A stretch of DNA of 64,000 nucleotides from Streptomyces sp. yr375 (GCF_900110755.1 NZ_FOFF01000005.1:62001-126000); one strand, 5' to 3'; shown: positions 26,817-36,862, counted from the first letter of the stretch. Notes: a model not told the origin generated them from the letters alone. A program made the numbers and translations.

Positions 26817-27626
26817 ATGAGCAAGCGGAACAGCGCGGCGGCGAAGACGGCGGCCCGGGAGCGGCTGCGCGCCGAGCGTGAGCGCGAGGCCAAGCGGGCC
26901 AAGGTCAGGCGGCAGGTCATCGTCGCCACCTCGGCGGTCGCCGTGCTGGCCGCGGCCGGCGGCATAGGTTACGCCGTCGTCCAGGCCAACAAGCCCAGCC
27001 ACTGGGAGGCCGTGAAGAGCGAGAAGGTCGTCGCCCCCGCCAACACGACGGGCACCGACGGCACCACCGTCGTCATCGGCAAGAGCACCGCGAAAAAGAC
27101 CCTCAAGGTCTACGAGGACCCGCGCTGCCCCGTGTGCGCGCAGTTCGAGCAGACCGTCGGCTCGACCCTGAAGAAGGACGTCGACTCCGGCAAGTACAAG
27201 TTCCAGTACGTCGGCGCCACGTTCATCGACAACAAGGACAACGGCGAGGGCTCCAAGAACGCGCTGAGCGCCCTGGGCGCCGCGCTGAACGTCAGCGACG
27301 AGGCGTTCCTCGAGTACAAGACCGCGCTGTACTCGGCGAAGTGGCACCCGGACGAGACGACCGACGAGTTCAAGGACGACGCCTACCTCATCAAGGTGGC
27401 GAACACCGTCACCGCGCTGAAGAACAACACGAAGTTCCAGGACGCGGTCAAGAAGGGCACCTACGACGCCTGGGCGATGGCCATGTCGAAAACCTTCGAC
27501 AGCAACAAGGAGGGCGTGACCGGCACTCCGGGCTTCGTCATGGACGGCAAGCAGCTCAACAACGGCAGCCCGCTGCTGACCGTGGCCGACTTCGAGAGGG
27601 TCGTGGGCGAGGCCCTCAAGGGCTGA
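26817..27626 (+). CDS. DsbA-like thioredoxin-domain protein, membrane anchored
   Basis: 269 residues. A very basic N-terminus (Lys/Arg-rich to about 38) precedes one hydrophobic segment ([22 protein letters not shown], about 40-61), so the protein is a type II anchored extracellular enzyme. The thioredoxin-like domain has the active site [12 protein letters not shown] (CPVC) and the cis-proline loop [12 protein letters not shown]. It probably forms or isomerises disulfides in exported proteins. ATG at 26817 has GGAGA 6 bases upstream. A hairpin follows the stop. Confidence 0.88.
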   Translation: MSKRNSAAAKTAARERLRAEREREAKRAKVRRQVIVATSAVAVLAAAGGIGYAVVQANKPSHWEAVKSEKVVAPANTTGTDGTTVVIGKSTAKKTLKVYEDPRCPVCAQFEQTVGSTLKKDVDSGKYKFQYVGATFIDNKDNGEGSKNALSALGAALNVSDEAFLEYKTALYSAKWHPDETTDEFKDDAYLIKVANTVTALKNNTKFQDAVKKGTYDAWAMAMSKTFDSNKEGVTGTPGFVMDGKQLNNGSPLLTVADFERVVGEALKG

Positions 27627-27654
27627 CGGACGGGGAATCCCAGACTCCGGGTGA

Positions 27655-27687
27655 AGAGCGGGCGAACTTTTCGAGTTCGCCCGCTCT
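27655..27687 (+). terminator. Hairpin after the DsbA-like gene
   Basis: AGAGCGGGCGAAC and GTTCGCCCGCTCT form a perfect 13-base stem with a 7-base loop, 28 bases after the stop. It overlaps the region where the phoD promoter must lie. Confidence 0.65.
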
Positions 27688-27718
27688 GCTGTCGTACCGG
27701 TCAGTAATCTCATCGCCC

Positions 27719-29398
27719 GTGACCAGTCGACACAGATCGTCCGAGAGCGCCGGCATCCCGTCGGAGCGCCCCAACTCCCTTTCCCCGCGCCGCCGTACGG
27801 CCCTCAAGGCCGCGGCGGCCACCGCTGTCCTGGCCGGCCCGCTCGTGGCCGCGCTACCCGCCCGGGCCGCCGAGGCGCCCGCCTTCCTGCACGGCCTCGC
27901 CTCCGGCGACCCGCTGCCCGACGGCGTGCTGCTGTGGACCCGCGTGACGCCCACCGCCGCCGCGATACCGGGTTCCGGGCTCGGCCCGGACACCGAGGTG
28001 AGCTGGGTCGTCGCCAGGGACAAGGCGCTGACGGACGTCGTCGCCAAGGGCTCCACCACCGCCACGGCCGCGACCGACCACACGGTCAAGGCCGACATCC
28101 GGGGCCTCGCGCCCGCGACCGACTACTACTTCCGCTTCTCGGCCGGCGGCACCGACTCCCCGGTGGCGCGCACCCGCACCGCGCCGGCGGCGGACGCCGC
28201 CGTGCCGGGCCTGCGCTTCGGCGTGGTCTCCTGCGCCAACTGGGAGGCCGGCTACTTCTCCTCCTACCGCCACCTCGCGGCCCGCGGCGACCTGGACGCC
28301 TGGCTGCATCTCGGCGACTACATCTACGAGTACGGCACCGGCGCGTACGGCGCGCGCGGCACCGTCGTACGGGAGCACGCGCCCACGCACGAGATCCTCA
28401 CGCTCGCCGACTACCGCACCCGGCACGGCAAGTACAAGACGGACCCCGACCTTCAGGCCCTGCACGCCAAGGCGCCGGTCGTCGCGATCTGGGACGACCA
28501 CGAGTTCGCCAACGACAGCTGGTCGGGCGGCGCGGAGAACCACACGGAGGGCGCCGAGGGCGCCTGGTCGGTCCGTCAGGCCGCCGCCAAGCAGGCCTAC
28601 TTCGAGTGGATGCCGGTCCGTCCGGCCATCGCCGGCACCACCTACCGGCGGCTGCGCTTCGGCAAGCTCGCCGATCTGTCCCTGCTGGACCTGCGCTCGT
28701 TCCGCTCGCAGCAGGTCGCCGTCGGCAAGGGCACCGTCGACGACCCGGACCGGACGATCACCGGGCGCGCCCAACTGGACTGGCTGAAGGCCGGGCTGAA
28801 GGCGTCCGACACCACCTGGCGGCTGGTCGGCAACTCGGTGATGATCTCGCCGTTCGTCATCGGCTCGCTCTCCGCCGACATATTCAAGCCGCTCGCCAAG
28901 CTGCTCGGGCTGCCGCAGGACGGCCTCGGCCTCAACACCGACCAGTGGGACGGCTACACCGACGACCGCCGCGAACTCCTCGCCCACCTGCGCTCCAACG
29001 CCATCCGCAACACCGTCTTCCTGACCGGCGACATCCACATGGCGTGGGCCAACGACGTGCCGGTGGACGCCGGCACCTACCCCCTGTCGGCCTCGGCGGC
29101 CACGGAGTTCGTGGTCACCTCGGTGACCTCCGACAACCTCGACGACATCGTGAAGGTCCCCGAGGGCACCCTCACCGCGGTCGCCGCGCCCCTCATCCAG
29201 GTCGCCAACCGGCATGTGCACTGGGTCGACACCGACCGGCACGGCTACGGCGTCCTGGACATCACCGCCGAGCGCGCGCAGATGGACTACTACGTCCTGT
29301 CCGACCGCACGAAGGCCGACGCGACCTCGGCCTGGGAGCGTTCGTACCGCACGCGCACCGGCACGCAGAAGGTCGAGCGCACATACGACCCCGTGTAG
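27719..29398 (+). CDS. phoD: Alkaline phosphatase PhoD, Tat-secreted
   Basis: 559-residue PhoD family phosphodiesterase/phosphatase. The N-terminus has a twin-arginine signal ([20 protein letters not shown]) ending near ALPARAAEA. The N-terminal Fn3-like domain contains [20 protein letters not shown]. The metallophosphatase core shows [22 protein letters not shown] and [10 protein letters not shown], the iron/calcium-site motifs. It is exported folded and releases phosphate outside the cell. GTG start at 27719; TAATCT ends 8 bases upstream, so the mRNA may be leaderless. In Streptomyces phoD is normally under PhoP control, but no clear PHO box is seen here. Confidence 0.93.
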   Translation: MTSRHRSSESAGIPSERPNSLSPRRRTALKAAAATAVLAGPLVAALPARAAEAPAFLHGLASGDPLPDGVLLWTRVTPTAAAIPGSGLGPDTEVSWVVARDKALTDVVAKGSTTATAATDHTVKADIRGLAPATDYYFRFSAGGTDSPVARTRTAPAADAAVPGLRFGVVSCANWEAGYFSSYRHLAARGDLDAWLHLGDYIYEYGTGAYGARGTVVREHAPTHEILTLADYRTRHGKYKTDPDLQALHAKAPVVAIWDDHEFANDSWSGGAENHTEGAEGAWSVRQAAAKQAYFEWMPVRPAIAGTTYRRLRFGKLADLSLLDLRSFRSQQVAVGKGTVDDPDRTITGRAQLDWLKAGLKASDTTWRLVGNSVMISPFVIGSLSADIFKPLAKLLGLPQDGLGLNTDQWDGYTDDRRELLAHLRSNAIRNTVFLTGDIHMAWANDVPVDAGTYPLSASAATEFVVTSVTSDNLDDIVKVPEGTLTAVAAPLIQVANRHVHWVDTDRHGYGVLDITAERAQMDYYVLSDRTKADATSAWERSYRTRTGTQKVERTYDPV

Positions 29399-29501
29399 AA
29401 AATAATTCCGGGCGCGGCCGAAAAGATCTCGCTAGTGTCGCGGACGCATTGTCTGACCGTCACACCGGCGGTCCGACAGTTCCGTCCACGATTGGAGTCA
29501 C

Positions 29502-29855
29502 ATGGCCACCCCCCAAAGTGTCCTGACGAAGACTGCGGTGTTCGGCGCAGCCCTGGCCCTCGCCGGACTCACCGCCACATCCGCCGAAGCGCGGGAAGCC
29601 GCGCCGGCGGCGGCACCGGCGTACGTCAACCTGACGACGCTCGAAAGCGCGCCGATCTACTCCCAGCCCGTCTCCTCATCCACGAGGTACCGCACGGAGC
29701 CGCGGGGCACGACCCTGCGGATCCAGTGCTCGACCACCAAGACCCCTTCGGGGAACATGTGGTTCAGGCTCTACGACTCGCAGCCGACGTCCTGGGTGTG
29801 GTCCGGCCACTTCCAGTCGCTGGTGCACCCGCCGAAGGAGTGCTTCCCGGGCTAG
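29502..29855 (+). CDS. Small secreted SH3-like protein
   Basis: 117 residues. A signal peptide (hydrophobic AVFGAALALAGLTA, cleavage near SAEA at about residue 30) is followed by a mature domain that resembles a bacterial SH3 module: VNLTTLESAPIYSQP, then MWFRLYDSQPTSWVWSGHFQSLV. Two cysteines (IQCST and KECFPG) could pair. Bacterial SH3 modules often bind peptidoglycan. TTGGAGT lies 5 bases before the ATG. Function unproven. Confidence 0.72.
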   Translation: MATPQSVLTKTAVFGAALALAGLTATSAEAREAAPAAAPAYVNLTTLESAPIYSQPVSSSTRYRTEPRGTTLRIQCSTTKTPSGNMWFRLYDSQPTSWVWSGHFQSLVHPPKECFPG

Positions 29856-29897
29856 GGCCTGCGACGCAGTACCGCTGCGACGGAACTCACGCGAGTC

Positions 29898-30467
29898 TCA
29901 CAGCGATTCGAGGAAGCCGAGTGCCACCCGCCAGGTGGCCTCGGCGGCCTCCTCGTCGTAGTCGGGCAGCTCGGGGTCGGTGTACAGGTGCCCGGCGCCC
30001 GCGTACCGGTAGATCTCCACGTCGGCGCCGGCTCTGCGCATCTGGAGATACCAGGCGCTCAGCCAGTCGTCCGTCTCGAACAGGTCCGGCTCCGCTACGT
30101 GCAACTGCACCGGGAGGTCGGCCACCAAGACGTTCGGCGCGAGGTCCGAGGTGCCGTGCAGGAGCAGCAGGCCCCGCGCCTTGTCGTCGCCGAGGGCGAG
30201 GGTCTGCGCGATCGACGCGCCCAGCGAGAAACCGGCGTACACCAACCCGCGCTCCGAGTAGGGCGCGGCGGCCAGGACGGCTCGCTTCAGCAGCTCGTCC
30301 TTGCCGATCTCCTCCTTGTGCGCCATGCCCTCCTCGACCGTGTCGAACGTGCGCCCGCCGAAGAGGTCCGGCGTCCACACCTCGTGCCCGGCGGCGCGCA
30401 GCCGGTCCGCCGCCGCGCGCACTGCGGGCCGCGGGCCGTAGGACGAGTGAAAGAGCATGATGTTCAT
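29898..30467 (-). CDS. Dienelactone-hydrolase-like alpha/beta hydrolase
   Basis: 189 residues. The order of motifs matches dienelactone hydrolases: MLFHSSYGPRPAVRAAADRL, then AGFSLGASIAQTLALG as the nucleophile elbow (serine in the G-F-S-L-G context), a late aspartate in EPDLFETDDW, and a histidine in AGAGHLYTDP. Natural substrate unknown. ATG at 30465-30467 is chosen by alignment to the family start; no strong ribosome site is visible. Divergent from the MscS gene by about 108 bases. Confidence 0.85.
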   Translation of the reverse strand: MNIMLFHSSYGPRPAVRAAADRLRAAGHEVWTPDLFGGRTFDTVEEGMAHKEEIGKDELLKRAVLAAAPYSERGLVYAGFSLGASIAQTLALGDDKARGLLLLHGTSDLAPNVLVADLPVQLHVAEPDLFETDDWLSAWYLQMRRAGADVEIYRYAGAGHLYTDPELPDYDEEAAEATWRVALGFLESL

Positions 30468-30575
30468 GCGTTCATGGTGCCAGCCCGCACTGACAACGCC
30501 GCACGTGCGCCGCTTCACACGACTTCACCCGACGTCGCATGTTCAAGCCCGGCGGACCCGGTTACGTTCGAAGGC

Positions 30576-31691
30576 ATGGAGAACCTGCTCCGGCCCGTGA
30601 TCGTGGTCGGCGGTTCGGTCGTGCTGACAGTCCTCATCGGCTGGGCCACCGACCGTCTGCTGTCCAAGGCCGACCGACGCCACACCGAGACCCCGCTGTG
30701 GGGCCTGCTGCGCCGTGGCCGCGTCCCCTACCAACTCGTGCTGTGCGCGGCGATGCTGCGAGGGTCCTACGACGCGGCGCGGTTGCTGGAGGACCACCGG
30801 ACCGCCATCGGCCGGGCCCTGACGCTGGTGCTGATCGGCGCGGCGGCGTGGCTGGTGATCCGGATCACGGCGGCGGTCGTGGAGACGACGTACTCGCGCT
30901 ACGCGCGCGTGCACCGCGATCCGGCCCGGATCCGGCGGGTGCGGACCCAGGTGTCGCTGATCATGCGGGTGGTCGCGGCCGTCGTCGGCGTGATGGCCGT
31001 GGCCGCGATGCTGCTGACGTTCCCCGCGATGCGCGCGGCGGGCGCCTCGCTGCTGGCCTCGGCCGGCATCCTCGGCATCGTCGCCGGTGTGGCCGCCCAG
31101 TCGACGCTGAGCAACCTGTTCGCGGGGCTGCAGATCGCCTTCGGCGACATGGTGCGCATCGGCGACACCGTGGTCGTGGACGGCGAGTGGGGCACCGTCG
31201 AGGAGATCACCCTGACCTTCCTGACCGTGCGCACCTGGGACGAGCGCCGGATCACCATGCCGGTGTCGTACTTCACGTCGAAGCCGTTCGAGAACTGGTC
31301 GCGCGGCACCCCGCAGATGACCGGCATCGTCTTCTTCCACGTCGACCACACGGCGCCGGTCGAGGCGATGCGCGAGAAGCTGCGCGACATCCTGCGCGAG
31401 TGCCCCGCGTGGGACGGCCGCGCCTGCGGCCTGGACGTCACGGACACCACCCCCAACACGATGCAGGTCCGGGCTCTGGCCACGGCGAAGGACGCCGACG
31501 ACATCTGGACGGTCCGGGTCACGGTCCGCGAGCAGATGGTCCGCTGGCTGGCCCGGGAGCACCCGTACGCACTCCCGAGGGTCAACACGGCCGACGCGAC
31601 CCCACCCCCGGGCGGCCGCCTGCCGAGCCCGTCCTCGTCCTCGTCCCGGGACGGAGCCGCCGCCCCGGACGGGGCCGCCCACCGCGCGTGA
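30576..31691 (+). CDS. MscS-type mechanosensitive ion channel
   Basis: 371 residues. Four hydrophobic segments lie at about 7-23, 50-64, 88-105 and 130-150; the pore helix follows as ASLLASAGILGIVAGVAAQS (about 152-171) and LSNLFAGLQIAFG, the Ala/Gly pattern of MscS TM3. The cytosolic beta domain begins GDMVRIGDTVVVDGEWGTVEEI. It releases solutes on osmotic downshock. A polar Ser-rich tail ends the protein. A TACGTT hexamer ends 7 bases before ATG and there is no Shine-Dalgarno, so the mRNA may be leaderless. Convergent with the antiporter gene 21 bases away. Confidence 0.9.
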   Translation: MENLLRPVIVVGGSVVLTVLIGWATDRLLSKADRRHTETPLWGLLRRGRVPYQLVLCAAMLRGSYDAARLLEDHRTAIGRALTLVLIGAAAWLVIRITAAVVETTYSRYARVHRDPARIRRVRTQVSLIMRVVAAVVGVMAVAAMLLTFPAMRAAGASLLASAGILGIVAGVAAQSTLSNLFAGLQIAFGDMVRIGDTVVVDGEWGTVEEITLTFLTVRTWDERRITMPVSYFTSKPFENWSRGTPQMTGIVFFHVDHTAPVEAMREKLRDILRECPAWDGRACGLDVTDTTPNTMQVRALATAKDADDIWTVRVTVREQMVRWLAREHPYALPRVNTADATPPPGGRLPSPSSSSSRDGAAAPDGAAHRA

Positions 31692-31712
31692 GGCCGACGC
31701 GTCCGCGCCGGG

Positions 31713-33299
31713 TCACCTGAGGCTGCGGACGTCCAGGTGTCGCAGTACCCGGTCGACGATCTCCGGGTCGGCGCCCGGCTCGCTGCGCGCGGCCACCACC
31801 TCGTGCCGGGCGGCGCTGAGCATCTCGCCCTGGATCCGCCGTACCCGCTTCAGCCTGCGCACCCGCGCCTCGTGCGCCTCGCGCCGCTCGTCCTCGCCCA
31901 CGTCCGGGCTGATCCGCACCCCGATGTCGAAGGCCCGCCGCAGCATCTGCTCGGACAGCTCCTCCGGCAGGTCCTCCTCGGCCTCGATCTCCCGCAGCCG
32001 CCGCTTCGCCGCCTTCGCGGCCCGCACCGCGAGCTCCTTCTCGAACGCCTTCTCGCGGTCGGTGTCCGACCGCACGTCGAGCCGCTTCACCAGCCACGGC
32101 AGGGTCAGCCCCTGCAGCACCAGCGTCGCCATGATCACGCCGAACGCGATGAAGACGATCTCGTCCCGGTCGGGGAAGGGCCCGCCCGCCTCGGTCTTCA
32201 GCGGGACGGCCAGCGCCAGCGCCACCGAGGCCACCCCGCGCATCCCGGCCCACCACATGACGACGGTCTCCCGCCAGCTCGTCGGGATGTCCTCGTCGTG
32301 GTCCCGCCGGGCGTGCAGCCGCTTCGTCAGCCAGGTCGCCGGCAGCAGCCACAGCAGCCGTACGACGACCACCACGGCCACGATCACCGCCGCCCAGCCC
32401 AGCATCTCGCCCCACCGCCCGGACGCCGTCCGGATCGCGTTGTGCAGCTCCAGCCCGATCAGCCCGAACGCGACGCCCGTGACGAGGGTGTCGATGATCT
32501 CCCAGAAGGTGTGGCCGGCCAGCCGGGTCAGCACGTCGTCGGGGTCGGTGGCGTACTCGGCGAGGAACAGCGCGGTGGTCAGCACGGCCAGCACCCCGGA
32601 CCCGTGGAACTCCTCCGCCAGCACGTACGAGGCGTACGGCACCAGGAGCGTCAGCCCGATCTGCAGCGTGGTGTCCCCGAGGACGTCCAGCAGCCGGTTG
32701 GCTCCCCACCCGAGCGCGACGCCCACCGCGACCGCCACCACCGCGGACAGCACGAGGTCGAGACCGGCCCGCCACGGCGAGAACGACCCGCTCACGGCCG
32801 CGGCGATCGCGACGTGGTAGAGCACGATGGCCGTCACGTCGTTGAACAGCCCCTCGCCCTCCAGGATGGACACCAGCCGGCGGGGCAGCCCGAGCTGTCC
32901 GGCCACGGCGGTGGCGGCGACCGGGTCGGGCGGCGCGACCAGCGCCCCGAGCGCGACGGCCGCGGCGATCGGCAGCCCCGGCACGATCGCGTGGGCCACC
33001 GCCGCCACGCACACCGTCGTGACGAACACCAGCGCCACGGCGAGCAGCAGGATGGGCCGCAGGTTCGCCGTGAACTGCCGCCAGGAGGTGCGCCGGACCG
33101 CCGCGTACAGCAGGGGCGGCAGCAGGAGGGGCAGGATGAGCTCGGGCGGGATCTCCACGTTCGGCACGAAGTCGAGGACCGCGAGGACGATCCCGAGCAG
33201 CGTCATGAGCACCGGCGCGGGCAGCCCCAGCCGGTCCCCGACCGGAACGCTCACCACGGCCCCGAGCAACAGGACGAACAGCAGGGCCAGTTGATCCAC
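31713..33299 (-). CDS. CPA1-type sodium/proton antiporter
   Basis: 528 residues with about twelve membrane segments, starting LLFVLLLGAVVSVPVG and VLMTLLGIVLAVLDFVP. The core contains ALGALVAPPDPVAATAVAGQLGLP, the family ion-binding helix, and FNDVTAIVLYHVAIA. A soluble C-terminal tail of about 120 residues (rich in Lys, Arg and Glu) follows the last segment and may regulate activity. It likely exchanges Na+ or K+ for H+ across the membrane. GTG start at 33299; 66 bases separate it from the GNAT gene upstream. Confidence 0.92.
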   Translation of the reverse strand: MDQLALLFVLLLGAVVSVPVGDRLGLPAPVLMTLLGIVLAVLDFVPNVEIPPELILPLLLPPLLYAAVRRTSWRQFTANLRPILLLAVALVFVTTVCVAAVAHAIVPGLPIAAAVALGALVAPPDPVAATAVAGQLGLPRRLVSILEGEGLFNDVTAIVLYHVAIAAAVSGSFSPWRAGLDLVLSAVVAVAVGVALGWGANRLLDVLGDTTLQIGLTLLVPYASYVLAEEFHGSGVLAVLTTALFLAEYATDPDDVLTRLAGHTFWEIIDTLVTGVAFGLIGLELHNAIRTASGRWGEMLGWAAVIVAVVVVVRLLWLLPATWLTKRLHARRDHDEDIPTSWRETVVMWWAGMRGVASVALALAVPLKTEAGGPFPDRDEIVFIAFGVIMATLVLQGLTLPWLVKRLDVRSDTDREKAFEKELAVRAAKAAKRRLREIEAEEDLPEELSEQMLRRAFDIGVRISPDVGEDERREAHEARVRRLKRVRRIQGEMLSAARHEVVAARSEPGADPEIVDRVLRHLDVRSLR

Positions 33300-33365
33300 G
33301 GTCGGGCTCCGGAGCTAGACGATCAGGAAGATCCCAGGGCGCCGGCGTCGCACGACCGCCGGACG

Positions 33366-33851
33366 CTACAGCGAACGCCGCATGGACCGGTGCGCGATCC
33401 CCGCGTCCGGGAACTCCGGGCCGTACGCCACGTACCCCAGCCGCTCGTAGAAACCCAGCGCGTGGGTCTGCGCGTGCAGGTCCACGGCGGTGAGCCCCCG
33501 CGCGCGTGCCGCCTCCTCGACGGCCCGCACGAGCGCCGCCCCGACGCCCAGCCCGCGCGCCTCGCGCAGCACGGCGAGCCGCCCCAGCGAGCCCACCGCC
33601 GGGTCGCCGTCGGTCCTGGCCGCGGCCGCCTCGCCGGTCAGCAGCCGCCCGGTGCCGAGCGCCGGCCCGTCCGCCCCGAGCGCCAGCACGTGCACGGCGC
33701 CGGCGTCGAAGGCGTCGTACTCCAGGTCCTCGGGCACGCCCTGCTCGCCGACGAAGACCTCCTTGCGCACCGCGAAGCACGCCTCCCGGTCGGCCGGGTC
33801 CTCGACGACGCGCACCGTGTACGCGCGCGGGCCGCTCCCCCGCGGGCTCAC
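33366..33851 (-). CDS. GNAT family N-acetyltransferase
   Basis: 161 residues. The acetyl-CoA-binding loop is in [31 protein letters not shown], which contains the family R-x-x-G-x-G/A pattern; the C-terminal [18 protein letters not shown] is also typical. [20 protein letters not shown] near the N-terminus is the ElaA-like signature. The acceptor is unknown. GTG start overlaps the RluA-type gene stop as GTGA, so both are translated together. Confidence 0.9.
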   Translation of the reverse strand: MSPRGSGPRAYTVRVVEDPADREACFAVRKEVFVGEQGVPEDLEYDAFDAGAVHVLALGADGPALGTGRLLTGEAAAARTDGDPAVGSLGRLAVLREARGLGVGAALVRAVEEAARARGLTAVDLHAQTHALGFYERLGYVAYGPEFPDAGIAHRSMRRSL

Positions 33852-34792
33852 CCGTAGGTCTCCTCGCGCACCTGGTCGAGGGCCCGCTGGAGGTCCTCGG
33901 GGTAGTCGCTGGCGAACTCCGCCCACTGCCCGTCCCCGGGGTGCTCGAAGCCCAGCCGGACGGCGTGCAGCCACTGCCGGGTCAGGCCCAGCCGCTTGGC
34001 GAGCGTCGGGTCCGCGCCGTAGGTGAGGTCGCCGACACAGGGGTGGCGGTGGGCGGCCATGTGGACGCGGATCTGGTGCGTGCGGCCCGTCTCCAGCTTG
34101 ACGTCCAGCAGGGAGGCCGCGCGGAAGGCCTCGATGAGGTCGTAGTGCGTGACGGACGGCTTGCCCTCGGCCGTGACCGCCCACTTGTAGTCGTGCTGGG
34201 GGTGGCGGCCGATGGGCGCGTCGATGGTGCCGCTCGTCGGGTCCGGGTGGCCCTGGACGAGCGTCTGGTAGCGCTTGTCGACCGTGCGCTCCTTGAACTG
34301 GCGCTTCAGCGACGTGTACGCCCGCTCCGACTTGGCGACCACCATCAGGCCGGACGTGCCGACGTCGAGGCGGTGCACGATGCCCTGGCGCTCGGCGGCA
34401 CCGGAGGTGGAGATGCGGTACCCGGCGGCGGCGAGGCCACCGATCACGGTCGTCCCGCTCCAGCCCGGCGACGGGTGCGCGGCCACGCCGACGGGCTTGA
34501 CGATCACGACCACGTCGTCGTCGTCGTGCACGATCTCCATGCCCTCGACCGGCTCGGCGACTATCTGCACCGGCGCGGGCGCCTGCGGCATCTCGACCTC
34601 CAGCCAGGCCCCGCCGATCACCCGCTCGGATTTGCCGACCACCGAGCCGTCGACCGTGACCTTCCCCGCCGCGGCGAGCTCTGCGGCCTTGGTGCGGGAG
34701 AAGCCGAACATGCGGGAGATGGCGGCGTCGACGCGCTCGCCCTCCAGGCCGTCCGGCACGGGCAGGGTACGGATCTCGGGAATCGTGCTCAC
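33848..34792 (-). CDS. RluA/RluD family pseudouridine synthase
   Basis: 314 residues. An N-terminal S4 RNA-binding domain (about 15-75, [20 protein letters not shown]) is followed by the catalytic domain with [19 protein letters not shown], whose Asp (about residue 141) is the nucleophile. [19 protein letters not shown] is a further family motif. RluD modifies uridines of 23S rRNA helix 69; this is the likely but unproven target. The gene follows lspA on the same strand with a 97-base gap, the usual lspA-rluD pair. Confidence 0.93.
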   Translation of the reverse strand: MSTIPEIRTLPVPDGLEGERVDAAISRMFGFSRTKAAELAAAGKVTVDGSVVGKSERVIGGAWLEVEMPQAPAPVQIVAEPVEGMEIVHDDDDVVVIVKPVGVAAHPSPGWSGTTVIGGLAAAGYRISTSGAAERQGIVHRLDVGTSGLMVVAKSERAYTSLKRQFKERTVDKRYQTLVQGHPDPTSGTIDAPIGRHPQHDYKWAVTAEGKPSVTHYDLIEAFRAASLLDVKLETGRTHQIRVHMAAHRHPCVGDLTYGADPTLAKRLGLTRQWLHAVRLGFEHPGDGQWAEFASDYPEDLQRALDQVREETYG

Positions 34793-34835
34793 CCGTCGAG
34801 TATGCAGGACAGCGCCGACACCACCGTACGAAGCC

Positions 34836-34867
34836 TGTGGACAACCGCCGCGGGCCCCTGTGGAAAA
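34836..34867 (-). promoter_or_regulatory. Pair of DnaA-box-like sequences between lspA and the rluD-type gene
   Basis: On the minus strand TTGTCCACA (34836-34844) matches the Streptomyces DnaA-box consensus exactly and TTTTCCACA (34859-34867) differs at one or two positions. They are 14 bases apart in a gap of 97 bases. Two boxes alone do not make an origin; binding is untested. Confidence 0.4.
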
Positions 34868-34889
34868 GTTCGGTCCGGCCTGGACCGGG

Positions 34890-35516
34890 TCAGTCCTTGT
34901 GGACGGTCCCGTCCGGGTCCAGCCCCTTGAAGGACAGCAGCACGATCAGGATGCCGCCGCAGACGATCGCCGAGTCGGCGAGGTTGAAGACCGCGAAGTG
35001 CTTGGGCGCGATGAAGTCCACGACCGCGCCCTCGAAGACGCCAGGCGCGCGGAAGATCCGGTCGGTGAGGTTGCCCAGCGCACCGCCCAGCAGCAGGCCC
35101 AGCGCGATCGCCCAGGGCAGGCTGTAGAGCTTGCGGGCGAGCCGGGCGATCACCACGATCACGGCCGAGGCGATCACCGTGAAGATGATCGTGAAGGCCT
35201 CGCCGAAGCCGAAGGCCGCGCCCGCGTTGCGGATGGCCTCGAACTTCAGCCAGTCCCCGACGATCTCGATCGGCGCGTGGTGCTCCAGCTTGGCGACCAC
35301 GATCATCTTGCTGACCAGGTCGAGCGCGTACGCGAACATGGCCACGGCGAAGAGCACGGCGATCCGGCGCCTGCCCCGGGGCCGCGCGGCCCCGGTGGCA
35401 CCCGTGGCCCCGGTCACCTCGGCGCTCTCCTGACCGCCCGGGCCGGACGACTGCTCCGGCTCGGATCCCGCCTCTGGGGTGTCCGGCGTACCGATGACGC
35501 GCTCCGCCTCTGCCAC
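34890..35516 (-). CDS. lspA: Lipoprotein signal peptidase II
   Basis: 208 residues. Four membrane segments follow a polar, Gly/Glu-rich N-terminal tail of about 50 residues that is longer than in E. coli. The two catalytic aspartates lie in [13 protein letters not shown] and [15 protein letters not shown]. It removes signal peptides from diacylated prolipoproteins at the membrane; the ProX-like lipoprotein in this window would be a substrate. GTG start at 35514-35516. Upstream of the pseudouridine synthase on the same strand. Confidence 0.94.
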   Translation of the reverse strand: MAEAERVIGTPDTPEAGSEPEQSSGPGGQESAEVTGATGATGAARPRGRRRIAVLFAVAMFAYALDLVSKMIVVAKLEHHAPIEIVGDWLKFEAIRNAGAAFGFGEAFTIIFTVIASAVIVVIARLARKLYSLPWAIALGLLLGGALGNLTDRIFRAPGVFEGAVVDFIAPKHFAVFNLADSAIVCGGILIVLLSFKGLDPDGTVHKD

Positions 35517-35583
35517 GTGAGTCCCTCAACCTAGGTACCTGACTGAGGACGAGGGTACGGCACACCCCCCGACAGCCAGGCGA

Positions 35584-36555
35584 TCAGTACCGGCGCTCCT
35601 GTTTCTGCTTGCACTCGACGCACAGCGTGGCCCGCGGGAAGGCCTGCATGCGGGCCTTGCCGATGGCGTTGCCACAGTTCTCGCACAGGCCGTAGGTGCC
35701 GGCGGCCAGCCGTTCCAGGGCGTGCTCGGTCTGGATCAGCATCTCGCGCGCGTTGGCGGCCAGCGCCAGTTCGTGTTCACGCGTGATGTTCTTCGTCCCG
35801 GTGTCCGCCTGGTCGTCGCCCGCGCCGTCACCCGAGTCCCGCATCAGCCCCACCAGGGCCGTCTCGGACGTGGCGAGCTCCGTGCGCAGCCGCTCCTGCT
35901 CGGACTCCAGCTCCGCGCGGGCGTCCTCGACCTCCTCAGGCGTCCACGGATCCTCGCCGGGGCGCACCGCGAGCTCGCCCGGCTCCGCCGCGGCGAGGCG
36001 TGCCTTGGGGACGGCGGTCTTCGCCGCCGTGGCCGTACCCGGAGTCTTCTTCGCAACCACTGTCGTGGCTCCCGTCTGCTCCGCGGCCGAGGCCGCGCCC
36101 ACCTTCTTGGCCGTGCTCTTCCTGCCCGCACCCGTCGCGGTCACGCCCTTGGCGCCACCGGTCTTCTTGGCGGCCGCTCTCCCGCCGACGGCCTTCTTGG
36201 CGGCGCCCTTCCTGGCAGCGGCCTTCTTGACGGCGGTCTTCTTGGCAACGGTCTTCCCGGCAGCGGTCTTCCCCGCCACCGACTCCTCACCCGCCGGCTC
36301 CTCGACCACCGGCTCCTCGACGGCCGCCTGCTTCACCACCTCGTCCCTCACCATCGCGTCCATCGCCACCGCATCCTTCGCCACCGCATCCTTCGCCGCC
36401 GCGTCCTTCACCACCGCTTTCCTGGCCGTCGACTTCTTCGCCGCCGTCTTCCTGGCAGCCGGTTTCCGGGCCGCCGCCTTCTTCGTCCCCCCGGCGGCAG
36501 CCGACGGCACCGTTTCCGCACCCTCGACGGGCTGGGCGGTCTTCTTCGCCACCAT
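35584..36555 (-). CDS. DksA/TraR-type zinc finger protein with histone-H1-like N-terminal tail
   Basis: 323 residues. The first 190 residues are Ala/Lys/Val-rich with repeated AAKK, AVKK and AARK units (for example KTAAKKSTARKAVVK and KTAVKKAAARKGAAKK), like eukaryotic H1 tails and mycobacterial HupB. An acidic block (EEPVVEEPAGEE) interrupts it. The C-terminal 115 residues form a DksA-like domain: coiled coil (EEVEDARAELESEQERLRTEL) and a four-cysteine zinc finger GLCENCGNAIGKAR...CVECKQK. DksA proteins bind RNA polymerase, while H1 tails bind DNA, so it may do both. ATG at 36553-36555. Confidence 0.85.
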   Translation of the reverse strand: MVAKKTAQPVEGAETVPSAAAGGTKKAAARKPAARKTAAKKSTARKAVVKDAAAKDAVAKDAVAMDAMVRDEVVKQAAVEEPVVEEPAGEESVAGKTAAGKTVAKKTAVKKAAARKGAAKKAVGGRAAAKKTGGAKGVTATGAGRKSTAKKVGAASAAEQTGATTVVAKKTPGTATAAKTAVPKARLAAAEPGELAVRPGEDPWTPEEVEDARAELESEQERLRTELATSETALVGLMRDSGDGAGDDQADTGTKNITREHELALAANAREMLIQTEHALERLAAGTYGLCENCGNAIGKARMQAFPRATLCVECKQKQERRY

Positions 36556-36827
36556 GGCCGCGGCCCCTTCACATATTGTGATCTTGCACGCGAATCGTGC
36601 TGGGACGATAAATCGACTTGAGGCCCGCGGCAACGGGGCGCACCGCCCGAATCGCCCGCCTCGCGCACGCCGCGCGGCAAGCCTGCCTGCGTTGTGCCCA
36701 GCCCCCCGCCCGGTAATCCGCCGAGCCGGGCATCCCTGAACACCAACCCACACACCCCCTCATTTAGCCACCATTCGGGGCATTACGGCCCGTCTGCCCG
36801 TCGCGCCCGACGGCCCCGGAAACCGGT

Positions 36828-36856
36828 CGGCCGCTGTCGGTGGGGAGCCGTACACT
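36828..36856 (+). promoter_or_regulatory. Putative ileS promoter
   Basis: TACACT at 36851-36856 is a good -10 hexamer; the matching -35 region (about 36828-36833, CGGCCG) is weak. A start near 36863 would begin the T-box leader. Confidence 0.4.
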
Positions 36857-36862
36857 GGGCGG

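Noticed and set aside
27660..27718. PHO box upstream of phoD
   Set aside because: No pair of direct repeats of the GTTCACC type with 11-base spacing is visible; the GTTCGCC found is part of the terminator hairpin.
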